Shown: positions 35,401-44,350 of the stretch, piece after piece
Layout: each line of letters begins with the position of its first letter
Position numbering within the stretch: the stretch's first letter is position 1
DNA from: Asterias amurensis
Lineage: Eukaryota; Echinodermata; Asteroidea; Forcipulatida; Asteriidae
Length of the DNA: 64,000 bases
NCBI RefSeq assembly: GCF_032118995.1
Contig: NC_092665.1
Coordinates: 3,756,001-3,820,000 of the forward strand
Direction: 5' to 3'
Program-made: the position numbers and the translations under genes
The notes under the pieces: model-generated
Databases searched by the model: none
What the model was told of the DNA's origin: nothing
Seen by the model: only the letters and a program-made list of their open reading frames with translations

Positions 35401-38400
35401 AGAGCAAGGCCATTTCAGGCCTTATGCTTTGTTTTTTCACCCTACTACTGGAGCATTTCAAGGGCAACAAGGCACCCACCTTCATTGCCGCTGTGAGGTA
35501 CCAGGCCTGCCCATTGTATACCGAAAGGGCACTTCCATTTGTTTGAAGGGCACCACGGTCAAGAAAAGGGCAACGAAGGCTATGGCCTCCTTGGCCTGTT
35601 TGTATTCCCTGGCCTGAAATTGTGGTGTGATGGTTTTATGTTGTCATTTTTTCGTGATCAATTGGAAACAAAAATTCATCATTTATCATTGGAGTTCCCT
35701 AGTGGATAGTGTTTTAGGTGCTGTATACCTCACTGGTTTTGAGCTTGTAAGCCCAGAGGTGGATTTCACAAAGAGATAGGACTAGTCTTATCTTGAGTTA
35801 GGACCAGTTACTCTTCCTAACTTAGGACTATCCATGCAATTTGTATATCTCCTAGGACTAGTCCTAAGTTAGGACTAGTCCTAACTCTTTGTGAAATCGA
35901 CCCCAGCTCCACTCAGTCTCCCTGCAAATAATAATAATAATAGGGGCTTCTTATATAGCACTCATAGCGACCATTGATGCGTTTAGTTCTTCTGTAAGGT
36001 ACTGTGGAAATTGAAGTATGAGACCAATTCTTTTACATAGCTACATGTGATGGTTACAAGGTGCTCTGTCGCAATATGCAGCCAGTTAAAGGATGTTTAC
36101 ATTCTCAAAGAAACAGTTTAAATTGACCTTTTCATTTTCGTTTTTCAATATCATAGTGTCGGTTTCTACTCCTCTCTTAGATTGAACTCGGCTGTACAGA
36201 GTATTGTTTAGAATTTTAGAAGTCTCATGAGGTTCTCCTTGTTGTTTGTTTTCTTTAAAGGATGAACGATGGTACCCACTGAATCTGAAGAATCCCACCG
36301 CAGCTAATAACCTCATCCAAGAAATGTTCCAACTTGGCTTTGAAGATTTCAACACTCTGGTTTATGGTACGTCATCTTATCGGACTTTTACCCATTGAGT
36401 CATTCTTATAATCATTGCTGCGATATTAGTGTACATGAAGGATTGGGGTATGTGGTGAATTAGTGACATCATTTCTACAAGATACCTAGTGGCTCCCTGC
36501 TTAAGCCCACATTCATACAGCTGCCTAATATATTGCTTAATTTTTGTCTGCTAAACAGAAATAAGCAGGATACAAAGGACACAAAAGATGCAATACCAAA
36601 CATACTTTGTTTTGCATGATTGATCATTGTTGATTATTTATATAGTTATCGATTTGATTAAATGTATTTTTTTTCTTCTTACAGACAGTTGCTTTGTAAG
36701 TCTTTCCAGCAGTAATGTTGCTTTTACCAAGGTGCTTCTGTCATTTCTACTCGATGCACTCAAGCTTTATGTTCCAGAGGTAAGTCTTCAATGAAACTCC
36801 CTGATTACACAAAACTGGGGGTACTTTGACTGGGTAACAGGTGCCTGATCATACCTAGCAATATCCAGCACCCTCTTATCTACAGTTGTACCCAGATGTA
36901 ACACGGGCCACTGATGATACAATGAGCGTGTTGTATTAGGGTGAAGGGGATGGCATACCCAAACTGGGTGACTCGGACTGGGTAACTAGGTGCCTGATCA
37001 TACCCAGCAATATCCAGCACTGTCTTATCTTCAGTTGTACCCAGATGTAACATGGGCCACTGATGATACAATGGGCGTGTTGTATTAGGGTGAAGGGGAT
37101 AGCATACCCAAACTGGGTGACTCAGACTGGGTAACTAGGTGCCTGATCATACCCAGCAATATCCAGCACTGTCTTATCTATGGTTGTTCCCAGATGTAAC
37201 ATGGGCCACCGATGATACAATGGGCGTGTTGTATTAGGGTGAAGGGGATGGCATACCCAAACTGGGTGACTCGGACTGGGTAACTAGGTGCCTGATCATA
37301 CCCAGCAATATCCAGCACTGTCTTATCTACAGTTGTTCCCAGATGTAACATGGGCCACCGATGATACAATGGGCGTGTTGTATTAGGGTGAAGGGGATGG
37401 CATACCCAAACTGGGTGACTCGGACTGGGTAACAGGTGCCTGATCATACCTAGCAATAGCCAGCACCCTCTTACCTACAGTTGTTCCCAGATGTAACATG
37501 GGCCACCGATGATACAATGGCCGTGTTGTAATAGGGTGAAGGGGATGGCATACCCAAACTGGGTGACTCGGACTGGGTAACTAGGTGCCTGATCATACCC
37601 AGCAATATCCAGCACTGTCTTATCTTCAGTTGTACCCAGATGTAACATGGGCCACTGATGATACAATGGGCGTGTTGTATTAGGGTGAAGGGGATGGCAT
37701 ACCCAAACTGGGCATACTTGGACTGGGTAACTAGGTGCCGATCATACCAAGCAATAGACCTTATGCATTGACGTCATCCAGCCGCCATCTTTGAGGTCAA
37801 ACGGTGACGAAACAATCGAAACGCACATAGATTGGCCAATGATCAACCTCCTTTTGACCTCAATGCGGGGGCGCCGTACTGAAATGACGTCATGTGCATA
37901 AGGTCTATAGCCAACACCATCTTGTCTACAGTTGTACCCAGATCTAATATTGACCCTTGAGGATGCAATGGGAGTTTTGTACTAGGGTGGGGTGGTATAC
38001 CCAAACTGGGCGTACTTAGACTGGGTTTCTATTTGCCTGATCATACCCCACACCCAGATCTAAGATGGACCATTGAGAATGCAATGGGAGTGTTGTACTA
38101 GGGTACTATATACCCAAACTGGGCGTATTTAGACTGGGTAAGTGGGTGCCTGATCATACCCAATACCCTCTTGTCTACAGTTGTACCCAGATCTAATCTG
38201 GATCACTGGGGATGCAATGGGAGTGTTGTATTAAAGTATACTCAAACTGGGCGTAGTTTGATTGTGTAACTAGGTGCCTGCCTGATCATACCTAACACCC
38301 TCTTATCTACAGTTGTACCCATATCTAACATGGACCATTGAGAATGTACTAGGGTATTACATGTACATGTATATACCCAAACTGGGCGTACTTAAACTGG

Positions 38401-39397
38401 GTAACTAGGTGCCTGATCATACCCAATACCCTCTTTATTTCAACAGTTGTACCCAGATCTAATCTGGACCATCAAGGATGTAATGGAGAGTCATGTTCAC
38501 CTAATGGAGACGGCAGTCATGTCGGACAGGTTTGCCGACGAGCGACCATTCATCATGAAGAATATTGACTACCTGTTCACTGTCCTGCTTCCTCATGTTG
38601 AGAAAAAGATCAAGGTAAAAATAAACCCCTCAAGTAAACTTGTTCTTGTGATACGACATCTACTCTAGCAATGAAAAGGTTGTGTGTTAGAATCCCACCC
38701 GAGTGATTTGATAGTACTGAGTGTACTGTGCTACAAAATTTCCATCTATTCAACTGGTTCTGATTTCTTTCCAGTCTGTGTCAAATGTTTTGTCAATACT
38801 TTCCAAAATGCGTACATCTTTTCTGTTATTATTAGGTTTGGTTAAAGATACTTTATTAATGTATTGCATTAATCATTTTAAATGTGAAATTTACAAACTG
38901 TCAGTAATAAATATATTAAGTTAATCAGTAGGGAAAACTGATCTGTAATTTTCTCAAACTGTTTTTCTTCAACTCAAAAATATTAAACTCTCTTCAAGAA
39001 ACAGCCGTCGATTTCACAAAGAGTTTGGACTCGTCTTATCTCGAGTTAGGACGAGTAACTCCTAGTCCTAACTTAGGATTAATCTTAAGGTCTGCATGCT
39101 ACAGTGCAGGGTTGGGACTTGTCCTAAGTCCTAAGATTAGTCTTAAGTTAGGAAGAGTTTTTTGAAATCGACGGCAGTCTTCCTAAAGTTGAAACCTATC
39201 AAGAATGTAGTGATTATGCACTATTTCAAATAAGCAAATGTATTTCTTTAGCTGATCAATTTGTACTTTTATAAATTTTTAATCTTTGGAATCCTTTACA
39301 GTGTGTTGCAGATCGGAGCCTGAAAGAATTGAAGGACTTCCGCAATCGCCACCGACAAATCGCCCGAAAGGTTCAAAATCTTGGTGCACTAATATAA
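23455..39397 (+). CDS. EXOC8: exocyst complex component 8 (Exo84)
   Basis: Seventeen exons: 23455-23509, 26740-26895, 27308-27400, 27919-28010, 28142-28284, 28913-28992, 29259-29332, 30258-30366, 31856-32008, 32554-32605, 33054-33198, 34269-34449, 34815-35065, 36261-36366, 36685-36779, 38447-38614, 39302-39397. Phases agree; 682 aa (human ~725). Order of parts: amino coiled coil, residues ~20-130 (NVYRNYTQFIETAKEIS, EGEMYQLSHVLTEQKS), the exocyst CorEx region; PH domain ~133-245 (GRYIVHDGDLVELD, FKILMFPDQRIY), which in mammals binds RalA and phosphoinositides; acidic linker NPFDEDDD; then the helical Exo84 carboxyl part (LPEDLDMCIAQRNFEEA, LRGGPQVTRRAVTELIRLG, IRQL-like RQLRIEGAT, SAFVVWSKAEL). 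Exo84 helps tether secretory vesicles to the plasma membrane. Exon 16 begins at the end of a tandem array made from its own start. A 36-nt optional exon may lie at 30888-30923. Confidence 0.93.
23943..25480. repeat. pair of ~250-bp direct repeats, 1.28 kb apart, EXOC8 intron 1
   Basis: The block starting AAATAGTGACTTTCAAATAC recurs from 25219. It runs through GTGAGACCCACTCTTCTC and the GTGTGTGTCTGTCT tract to AGTTACATACATACCC, with few differences. The interval has no coding content and no transposon ends. It is most simply a recent segmental tandem duplication followed by divergence or insertion between. Confidence 0.6.
26263..26463. repeat. two-copy tandem repeat of ~103 bp
   Basis: GATTTAACTTGCATTTAA(A/C)AGCAGACCC occurs at 26268 and again at about 26368, each followed by CTCCTAATTTC and TTTATTCTGGTTG. 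It includes the 3' edge of the adjoining SINE (GAAGCCAAGAACTCTCGG). Confidence 0.6.
26430..26695 (-). repeat. SINE family 2, antisense copy
   Basis: Reverse complement of the element at 14038-14295: the same TAGATGTGGGAGGAAAACC, GAAAACCCAATCCACG and tRNA-like GGGATTCGAACCGAGGTCCT in inverse order. It ends 45 bp before EXOC8 exon 2. Confidence 0.6.
27055..27275 (+). repeat. SINE family 1, 5'-truncated
   Basis: Matches the 3' half of the copy at 4619-4946: GAATGGGTACCTGTGAGGGC, TATACTCCCTAGGGAACTGA, GGCCCAGTGACTAGGG, then CAAAGCGCAATATAAAAACC and ATTATTATT. It lies just upstream of EXOC8 exon 3. Confidence 0.65.
27492..27691. mobile_element. MITE family M9, intact copy
   Basis: ATAGACCGATCCAGTAGGCT on the left mirrors GGCTTAATGGATCGATCTAT on the right, with CTCCGCCC/GGGCGGGG inside; ~200 bp. 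It provides the unoccupied version of the insertion site seen in the second copy at 29446. Confidence 0.7.
28480..28805 (+). mobile_element. 3' fragment of a CR1/L2-type LINE
   Basis: Reads VYTPLRNL, a stop, then SSSMLLLIEPKSRHSWGERS and FSSAAPRILNSLPLNLRSC, ending TKFKSLLKTYLMSQVFNN and a stop. This is the usual carboxyl end of the reverse transcriptase ORF of CR1/L2-like non-LTR elements. The 3' tail follows: GCGCCTTGAACACCCAGCAG ... TTATTATTACTATT. At least one internal stop is present, so the copy is dead. A bare tail of the same family is at 50504-50570. It lies in EXOC8 intron 5. Confidence 0.7.
29446..29976. mobile_element. MITE family M9, interrupted by a nested M3 element
   Basis: Left part 29446-29592 (ACACCGATCCATTAGGCTCC ... 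GGGGCGGAGC then TTAA). The short right end, TGGATCGG, resumes at 29968. The M3 fold-back occupies 29593-29963. Compare the intact copy at 27492-27691. Confidence 0.8.
29593..29963. mobile_element. fold-back MITE family M3, copy 2
   Basis: AGGAACACGTTGCCTTGGAT on the left, CCAAGGCAACGTGTTCCT on the right; 371 bp, flanked by TTAA at 29589-29592 and 29964-29967. The arms are inverted copies of each other except near the centre. Confidence 0.85.
30888..30923 (+). other. EXOC8: possible 36-nt cassette exon of EXOC8
   Basis: TATTTTCAG precedes and GTATAT follows a 36-base stretch that reads through in phase 1 between EXOC8 exons 8 and 9 and would insert 12 residues (HKPDIYGFLQSE) into the linker. 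Skipping gives NPFDEDDD, as in the human NPFEDDEEEE, so skipping looks like the main form. No expression evidence is available. Confidence 0.35.
31205..31402. mobile_element. MITE family M2, intact copy
   Basis: GGGCCCAATTTCAACGAGCT on the left mirrors AGCTCTATGAAATTGGGCCC on the right; GCTTAAGCA-type words and TTTCTGCTAAGCACAA repeat inside. Located in EXOC8 intron 8. Confidence 0.7.
31596..31724. mobile_element. 129-bp hairpin MITE family M5, copy 1
   Basis: GGCTGTGTCCGAAACGGCGA on the left and the inverse TCGCTGTTTCGGACACCGCC on the right, with TA on both sides. The whole element folds into one stem with the loop near TGTTGAAGAATAGG. The copy at 47324-47452 has the same length. TA flanks fit a Tc1/mariner-type origin. 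A loosely related piece (CTGGCTTAGG ... GCCTAAGCCAG) lies just upstream at 31410-31570 and another at 41195-41340. Confidence 0.75.
33513..33825 (-). repeat. tRNA-derived SINE, family 3
   Basis: On the minus strand: GTGGCATGGTTGGCGTGTGC, then B-box-like GGTTCGATTCCCGGACGGGG, then a body with GAGGGTTTTCCAGACCATCC and GGTTTTCCTCCCTCGG. It lies in EXOC8 intron 11. Confidence 0.65.
35090..35600. repeat. minisatellite of ~65-90 bp units in EXOC8 intron 13
   Basis: CATTTCAGGCCTTATGCTT recurs at about 35109, 35191, 35275, 35342 and 35411, alternating with GAGCATTTCAAGGGCA. It starts 25 bp after the exon 13 donor. The unit contains GGCACCAAGGCAAGGCC, also scattered singly at 62585-62750 and near 14530. 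Long frames here are products of the repeat. Confidence 0.7.
35757..35907. mobile_element. palindromic MITE family M4, copy 2
   Basis: GGTGGATTTCACAAAGAG ... CTCTTTGTGAAATCGACC with the TTAGGAC/GTCCTAA interior, as at 13890-14037. Confidence 0.7.
36829..38446 (+). repeat. tandem array built from the start of EXOC8 exon 16 and its acceptor
   Basis: About ten units, ~149 bp each on the left and 118-152 bp on the right, fill intron 15. Each carries an intron piece (GTGCCTGATCATACC ... CTCTTATCTACAG) and then sequence matching the first ~40 bp of exon 16 (TTGTACCCAGAT...). Exon-start equivalents lie at 36886, 37035, 37184, 37333, 37481, 37630, 37932, 38181 and 38313, with a truncated one near 38050; the real exon starts at 38447. 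In most units the AG is kept; at 37184 it is GG. Units next to the real exon resemble it most (TTGTACCCAGATCTAATCTGG at 38181), while the left units are near-identical to each other. Confidence 0.9.
37757..37906. mobile_element. MITE family M7 inside the exon-derived array
   Basis: GACCTTATGCATTGACGTCA on the left mirrors TGACGTCATGTGCATAAGGTC on the right, with TA flanks. It separates the homogeneous left half of the array from the diverged right half. Confidence 0.7.
39003..39175. mobile_element. palindromic MITE family M4, copy 3
   Basis: GTCGATTTCACAAAGAG ... TTTTTTGAAATCGACGG with the same inner words, in EXOC8's last intron. More diverged than the other two copies. Confidence 0.6.
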
Positions 39398-41974
39398 CGA
39401 GGTATAGAAGGGCTTTGTGACTATCCAAATTATTTTGTTTCTTTGTTTTTGTTTTTATAACTCCACTCGCTTATTCTATGATGTTAACATATTGCTGATT
39501 TTATTTTCAGATATATTCTAGAAATGTTTTTGTATGTTTCCTTTTTGTTTTAAGTGCAATATTGATTTTTGTAAAAAAAATGAATCTCATATTTGATGAA
39601 CCACGGGAGCAGATGATGTGATGTCATTTTAGTTTCTTTCACAAAAATGGAAAAGTTTTGGGATATAATTTTGTTTTAAAAAATATCAAGAAAACTTCAT
39701 TGAATATGTTAACTTGGATTAAAATCCCAGTGTTTTTTGTTGTTGTAGGTTTTTCAAGTGGGCTTTGGATTGTTGTCTAAAGATTCAAACTTGTAATAAT
39801 TTAGTTATTGAAGCTCAAAGAGAAACCAGTCATGTTCTAGAGTCTGGTGCTTATGATGTAATGACAAATGTCATAATGATTGGCACTATGGCTTCTGAGT
39901 ACAATACAAAGATGGCATCTCTCGTTTGAACTGGCACTAATCCATTGAATGTTAGTAAAAGTAGAAAGCTGTATAACTATTGTTGACTGACCAAAGATTA
40001 TTTATTCAGAAAACATCAGTTAAATATTATATCCAAAACATGGACGCTTCTTCCCTCAGACACCCCCCCCCAAATGAACATTGACAACTTTATACACTTA
40101 TAAATGACACTCGGATAGATCCCAACTTCATAAAGCCTGTAAGCAGAAAAACATGTTTAGCACCTAAAAGATTGGCTCAACAGAAACAGGTTACCAGCCA
40201 AAATTACATTTAGTGTACATTGTTGTGACTGGTTGTGACTGGTGCCCACTCAATATTTACTTAGCAAATAAATTTATCAAGAAGTAGTCTCTGCTTAACA
40301 GCTTTATGAAATTAGTCCTTAATCCTTGTCATTTGTTCGGAGGATTTAAGGTCACATGATAATTTAAAAATCTGTCGCGTCAGTTGAAAATTGTCAGATT
40401 TCAGCATATGCTTATTTGGTGTGTACATCCAGGCTATTTTAAGCCAAACACGTAATTTTGAAAAATTTAAACTTTATTTATTTTTTATAGATTCATCTTC
40501 CAATCAGATTATATAACAAATAGTGAACATTTATTTGTGCAATAATATTTAATTCATTGAAAGATGGAATGTTTCATTCGACTCTGCTTCACCTTGTTAA
40601 ATGGAACATTCCATATTTCAATCTATGAAAATATTCTCACCCATTGCACTCATAAATATTCATTATTTACATCTCATGGTTTTTAACCTTGTTTGGCTGG
40701 TTGTTTGCACACTCGAGGCAAACTGTAATTAGTTCAAGCCAATAGAAGGTCCACAACTTTAGTTATGCGGGGAGTTTGGTCTCCGGTCAGAAGAGTTACT
40801 AGAATACGAAGTCGGCATTAGCTTCAGAAACAAAGATATGATCTGTATCATATTAATAAAATCTGCAAAGAAATACATAAAAATAAAACAATTATAGACT
40901 GCAGAACCTTGATCTATGTGTTTATTTCTGATTTAGACCAACAATTCAAGTTATTCCAGAACTATTGAATAGCTAACGTATAACTTTTACAACCATGATT
41001 CCGTTTATGGGAAATTACAGTGTTAAGGCCGAGTGACACTGCAGCAATAGCGAAAACGATCACTGCGTAGTCTGCGTGGAGCAATTCAAGCAATAAAATG
41101 AGTTCTTTTTGCATCTTGATCGTTATCGTTTTCGTTATTGTTATTGTTTTCGTTACGGCTGCAGTGTGACTCGGCCTTAAGGCAGTTTTATTAATAAGGC
41201 TCTGTTCGAATTGGTGGCTACAGCTCTGGCTACGACTGTTGCTAAGGGTGTTTCCAAGGACGTCCTATACTTCAACACATGATGATGTAGCCGTAGCCAT
41301 AGTTGTAGCCATCAACTAAGACACAGCCTATGGATAAGGTTAGAACATCAGTCTTAACTTTTGTCTTACACTAAGTTGTTTTCATTGTATTTGTAAGCTA
41401 CACTACTCAATCTACACAACTATGTTTTTTCTTTCTTATTATTGCTTCATTTTCCTACAACATTGCTTTCATTACACTTTGAGAATTTCAGTGAAGGTGA
41501 TTTTTTTAATATTGCCTGGAATTGTAATGATGGTAATTGTTTTCTTTAAAACTGAACAGTGTAAGCTGCTCTTTCCAAACTTCCAAACTTCGAGACTTAC
41601 TCCCTGGTTTTGCCTTACTTGTGGAATCCAAACCGAACCAACCATGGTTGGCAAAGGACTCAATTTATCAAAGAATTACTAAGATTCATCTTAAGTTGAG
41701 TTTATCACAAAAGTGATTTGTATTGGGTTAGATGTGGTGCTCTGCAATTTAAAGTTACACACTGGTTAAGATTAGTGACAGCTATTAGTGAAATCAGGCC
41801 CTAAGTTAGTAATCTTCTTTGTGCAAAGCCCGTTTCTTAAGTGTGAGAAACAGGAAAGACTTCATGCACAGTGTATTTGCTAATCAGGCTTTGAACGGTT
41901 ATTTAACTGAGAGAAAAACTAGGTTGTTGGTAAAAGCATTTTGCGAACTGACCAATTTAACTTGCCTGAAGTCT
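39398..41974. other. between EXOC8 and the repeat-protein gene
   Basis: AT-rich, no exon recognised. EXOC8 3' UTR occupies the first part; ATTAAA near 39716 and AATAAA near 40855 are candidate ends. A decayed M2 lies at 40125-40320, a TTAA-flanked element at 41027-41176 and a decayed M5-like hairpin at 41195-41340. The 3' UTR of the minus-strand repeat-protein gene should also lie in the right part. Confidence 0.5.
41027..41176. mobile_element. MITE family M6 with TTAA flanks
   Basis: GGCCGAGTGACACTGCAGC on the left mirrors GCTGCAGTGTGACTCGGCC on the right; TTAA at 41023-41026 and 41177-41180. 150 bp, single copy. CG-rich ends and ATCGTTATCGTTTTCGTTA inside. Confidence 0.7.
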
Positions 41975-44350
41975 CTAAAAGTCAGGACCAGTCTTGCTTT
42001 CAAGTGGCAGGGCAGTCGGTACCTTCAACTCAAAGTCAGGACCAGTCTTGTTTTCAAGTGGCAGGGCAGTCGGTACCTTCAACTCAAAGTCGGGACCAGT
42101 CTTGCTTTCAAGTGGCAGGGCAGTCGGTACCTTCAACTCAAAGTCAGGACCAGTCTTGCTTTCAAGTGGCAGGGCAGTCGGTACCTTCAACTCAAAGTCG
42201 GGACCAGTCTTGCTTTCAAGTGGCAGGGCAGTCGGTACCTTCAACTCAAAGTCAGGACCAGTCTTGCTTTCAAGTGGCAGGGCAGTCGGTACCTTCAACT
42301 CAAAGTCGGGACCAGTCTTGCTTTCAAGTGGCAGGGCAGTCGGTACCTTCAACTCAAAGTCGGGACCAGTCTTGCTTTCAAGTGGCAGGGCAGTCGGTAC
42401 CTTCAACTCAAAGTCAGGACCAGTCTTGCTTTCAAGTGGCAGGGCAGTCGGTACCTTCAACTCAAAGTCGGGACCAGTCTTGCTTTCAAGTGGCAGGGCA
42501 GTCGGTACCTTCAACTCAAAGTCAGGACCAGTCTTGCTTTCAAGTGGCAGGGCAGTCGGTACCTTCAACTCAAAGTCAGGACCAGTCTTGCTTTCAAGTG
42601 GCAGGGCAGTCGGTACCTTCAACTCAAAGTCAGGACCAGTCTTGCTTTCAAGAGGCAGTGCAGTCGGTACCTTCAACTCAAAGTCAGGACCAGTCTTGCT
42701 TTCAAGTGGCAGGGCAGTCGGTACCTTCAACTCAAAGTCAGGACCAGTCTTGCTTTCCAGAGGCAGTGCCGTCGGTACCTTCAACTCAAAGTCAGGACCA
42801 GTCTTGCTTTCCAGAGGCAGTGCCGTCGGTACCTTCAACTCAAAGTCAGGACCAGTCTTGCTTTCCAGAGGCAGTGCCGTCGGTACCTTCAACTCAAAGT
42901 CAGGACCAGTCTTGCTTTCAAGTGGCAGGGCAGTCGGTACCTTCAACTCAAAGTCAGGACCAGTCTTGCTTTCAAGAGGCAGGGCAGTCGGTACCTTCAA
43001 CTCAAAGTCAGGACCAGTCTTGCTTTCCAGAGGCAGTGCAGTCGGTACCTTCAACTCAAAGACAGGACCAGTCTTGCTTTCAAGTGGCAGGGCAGTCGGT
43101 ACCTTCAACTCAAAGTCAGGACCAGTCTTGCTTTCAAGTGGCAGGGCAGTCGGTACCTTCAACTCAAAGTCAGGACCAGTCTTGCTTTCAAGTGGCAGGG
43201 CAGTCGGTACCTTCAACTCAAAGTCAGGACCAGTCTTGCTTTCCAGAGGCAGTGCCGTCGGTACCTTCAACTCAAAGTCAGGACCAGTCTTGCTTTCAAG
43301 TGGCAGGGCAGTCGGTACCTTCAACTCAAAGTCGGGACCAGTCTTGCTTTCAAGTGGCAGGGCAGTCGGTACCTTCAACTCAAAGTCGGGACCAGTCTTG
43401 CTTTCAAGTGGCAGGGCAGTCGGTACCTTCAACTCAAAGTCAGGACCAGTCTTGTTTTCAAGTGGCAGGGCAGTCGGTACCTTCAACTCAAAGTCGGGAC
43501 CAGTCTTGCTTTCAAGTGGCAGGGCAGTCGGTACCTTCAACTCAAAGTCAGGACCAGTCTTGCTTTCAAGTGGCAGGGCAGTCGGTACCTTCAACTCAAA
43601 GTCGGGACCAGTCTTGCTTTCAAGTGGCAGGGCAGTCGGTACCTTCAACTCAAAGTCAGGACCAGTCTTGCTTTCAAGTGGCAGGGCAGTCGGTACCTTC
43701 AACTCAAAGTCGGGACCAGTCTTGCTTTCAAGTGGCAGGGCAGTCGGTACCTTCAACTCAAAGTCAGGACCAGTCTTGCTTTCAAGTGGCAGGGCAGTCG
43801 GTACCTTCAACTCAAAGTCAGGACCAGTCTTGCTTTCAAGTGGCAGGGCAGTCGGTACCTTCAACTCAAAGTCAGGACCAGTCTTGCTTTCAAGAGGCAG
43901 TGCAGTCGGTACCTTCAACTCAAAGTCAGGACCAGTCTTGCTTTCAAGTGGCAGGGCAGTCGGTACCTTCAACTCAAAGTCAGGACCAGTCTTGCTTTCC
44001 AGAGGCAGTGCCGTCGGTACCTTCAACTCAAAGTCAGGACCAGTCTTGCTTTCAAGTGGCAGGGCAGTCGGTACCTTCAACTCAAAGTCGGGACCAGTCT
44101 TGCTTTCAAGTGGCAGGGCAGTCGGTACCTTCAACTCAAAGTCGGGACCAGTCTTGCTTTCAAGTGGCAGGGCAGTCGGTACCTTCAACTCAAAGTCAGG
44201 ACCAGTCTTGCTTTCCAGAGGCAGAGCAGTTGGTACCTTCAACTCAAAGTCAGGACCAGTCTTGCTTTCCAGAGGCAGGGCAGTCGGTACCTTCAACTCA
44301 AAGTCAGGACCAGTCTTGCTTTCAAGAGGCAGTGCAGTCGGTACCGCCAA
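41975..44350. repeat. 54-bp tandem array (coding for the repeat protein)
   Basis: 44 units of 54 bp. Variable sites fall into a few types: CAGGACC or CGGGACC; AAGTGGCAGGGCAG, AAGAGGCAGTGCAG or CAGAGGCAGTGCCG. The rare TTGTTTTC variant occurs at 42047 and 43451, 26 units apart, and the order of unit types after each is alike, which shows that a block of 8-11 units was copied. As 54 is a multiple of three and the unit lacks stops in several frames, long frames appear on both strands. Confidence 0.95.

Noticed and set aside
35071-35617. Frames of 141 and 135 codons in EXOC8 intron 13
   Set aside because: They run through a minisatellite and start inside or after a real exon; repeated FQALCFVF-type phrases only mirror the DNA repeat.
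36880-37666. Minus-strand frames repeating YHQWPMLHLGTT-like phrases
   Set aside because: They are shadows of the exon-derived array in EXOC8 intron 15, interrupted from unit to unit and without splice or start context.
41975-44350. CRISPR-like array or simple non-coding minisatellite
   Set aside because: There are no unique spacers, and the host is an animal. The silent pattern and the linked signal-peptide exon favour coding on the minus strand.
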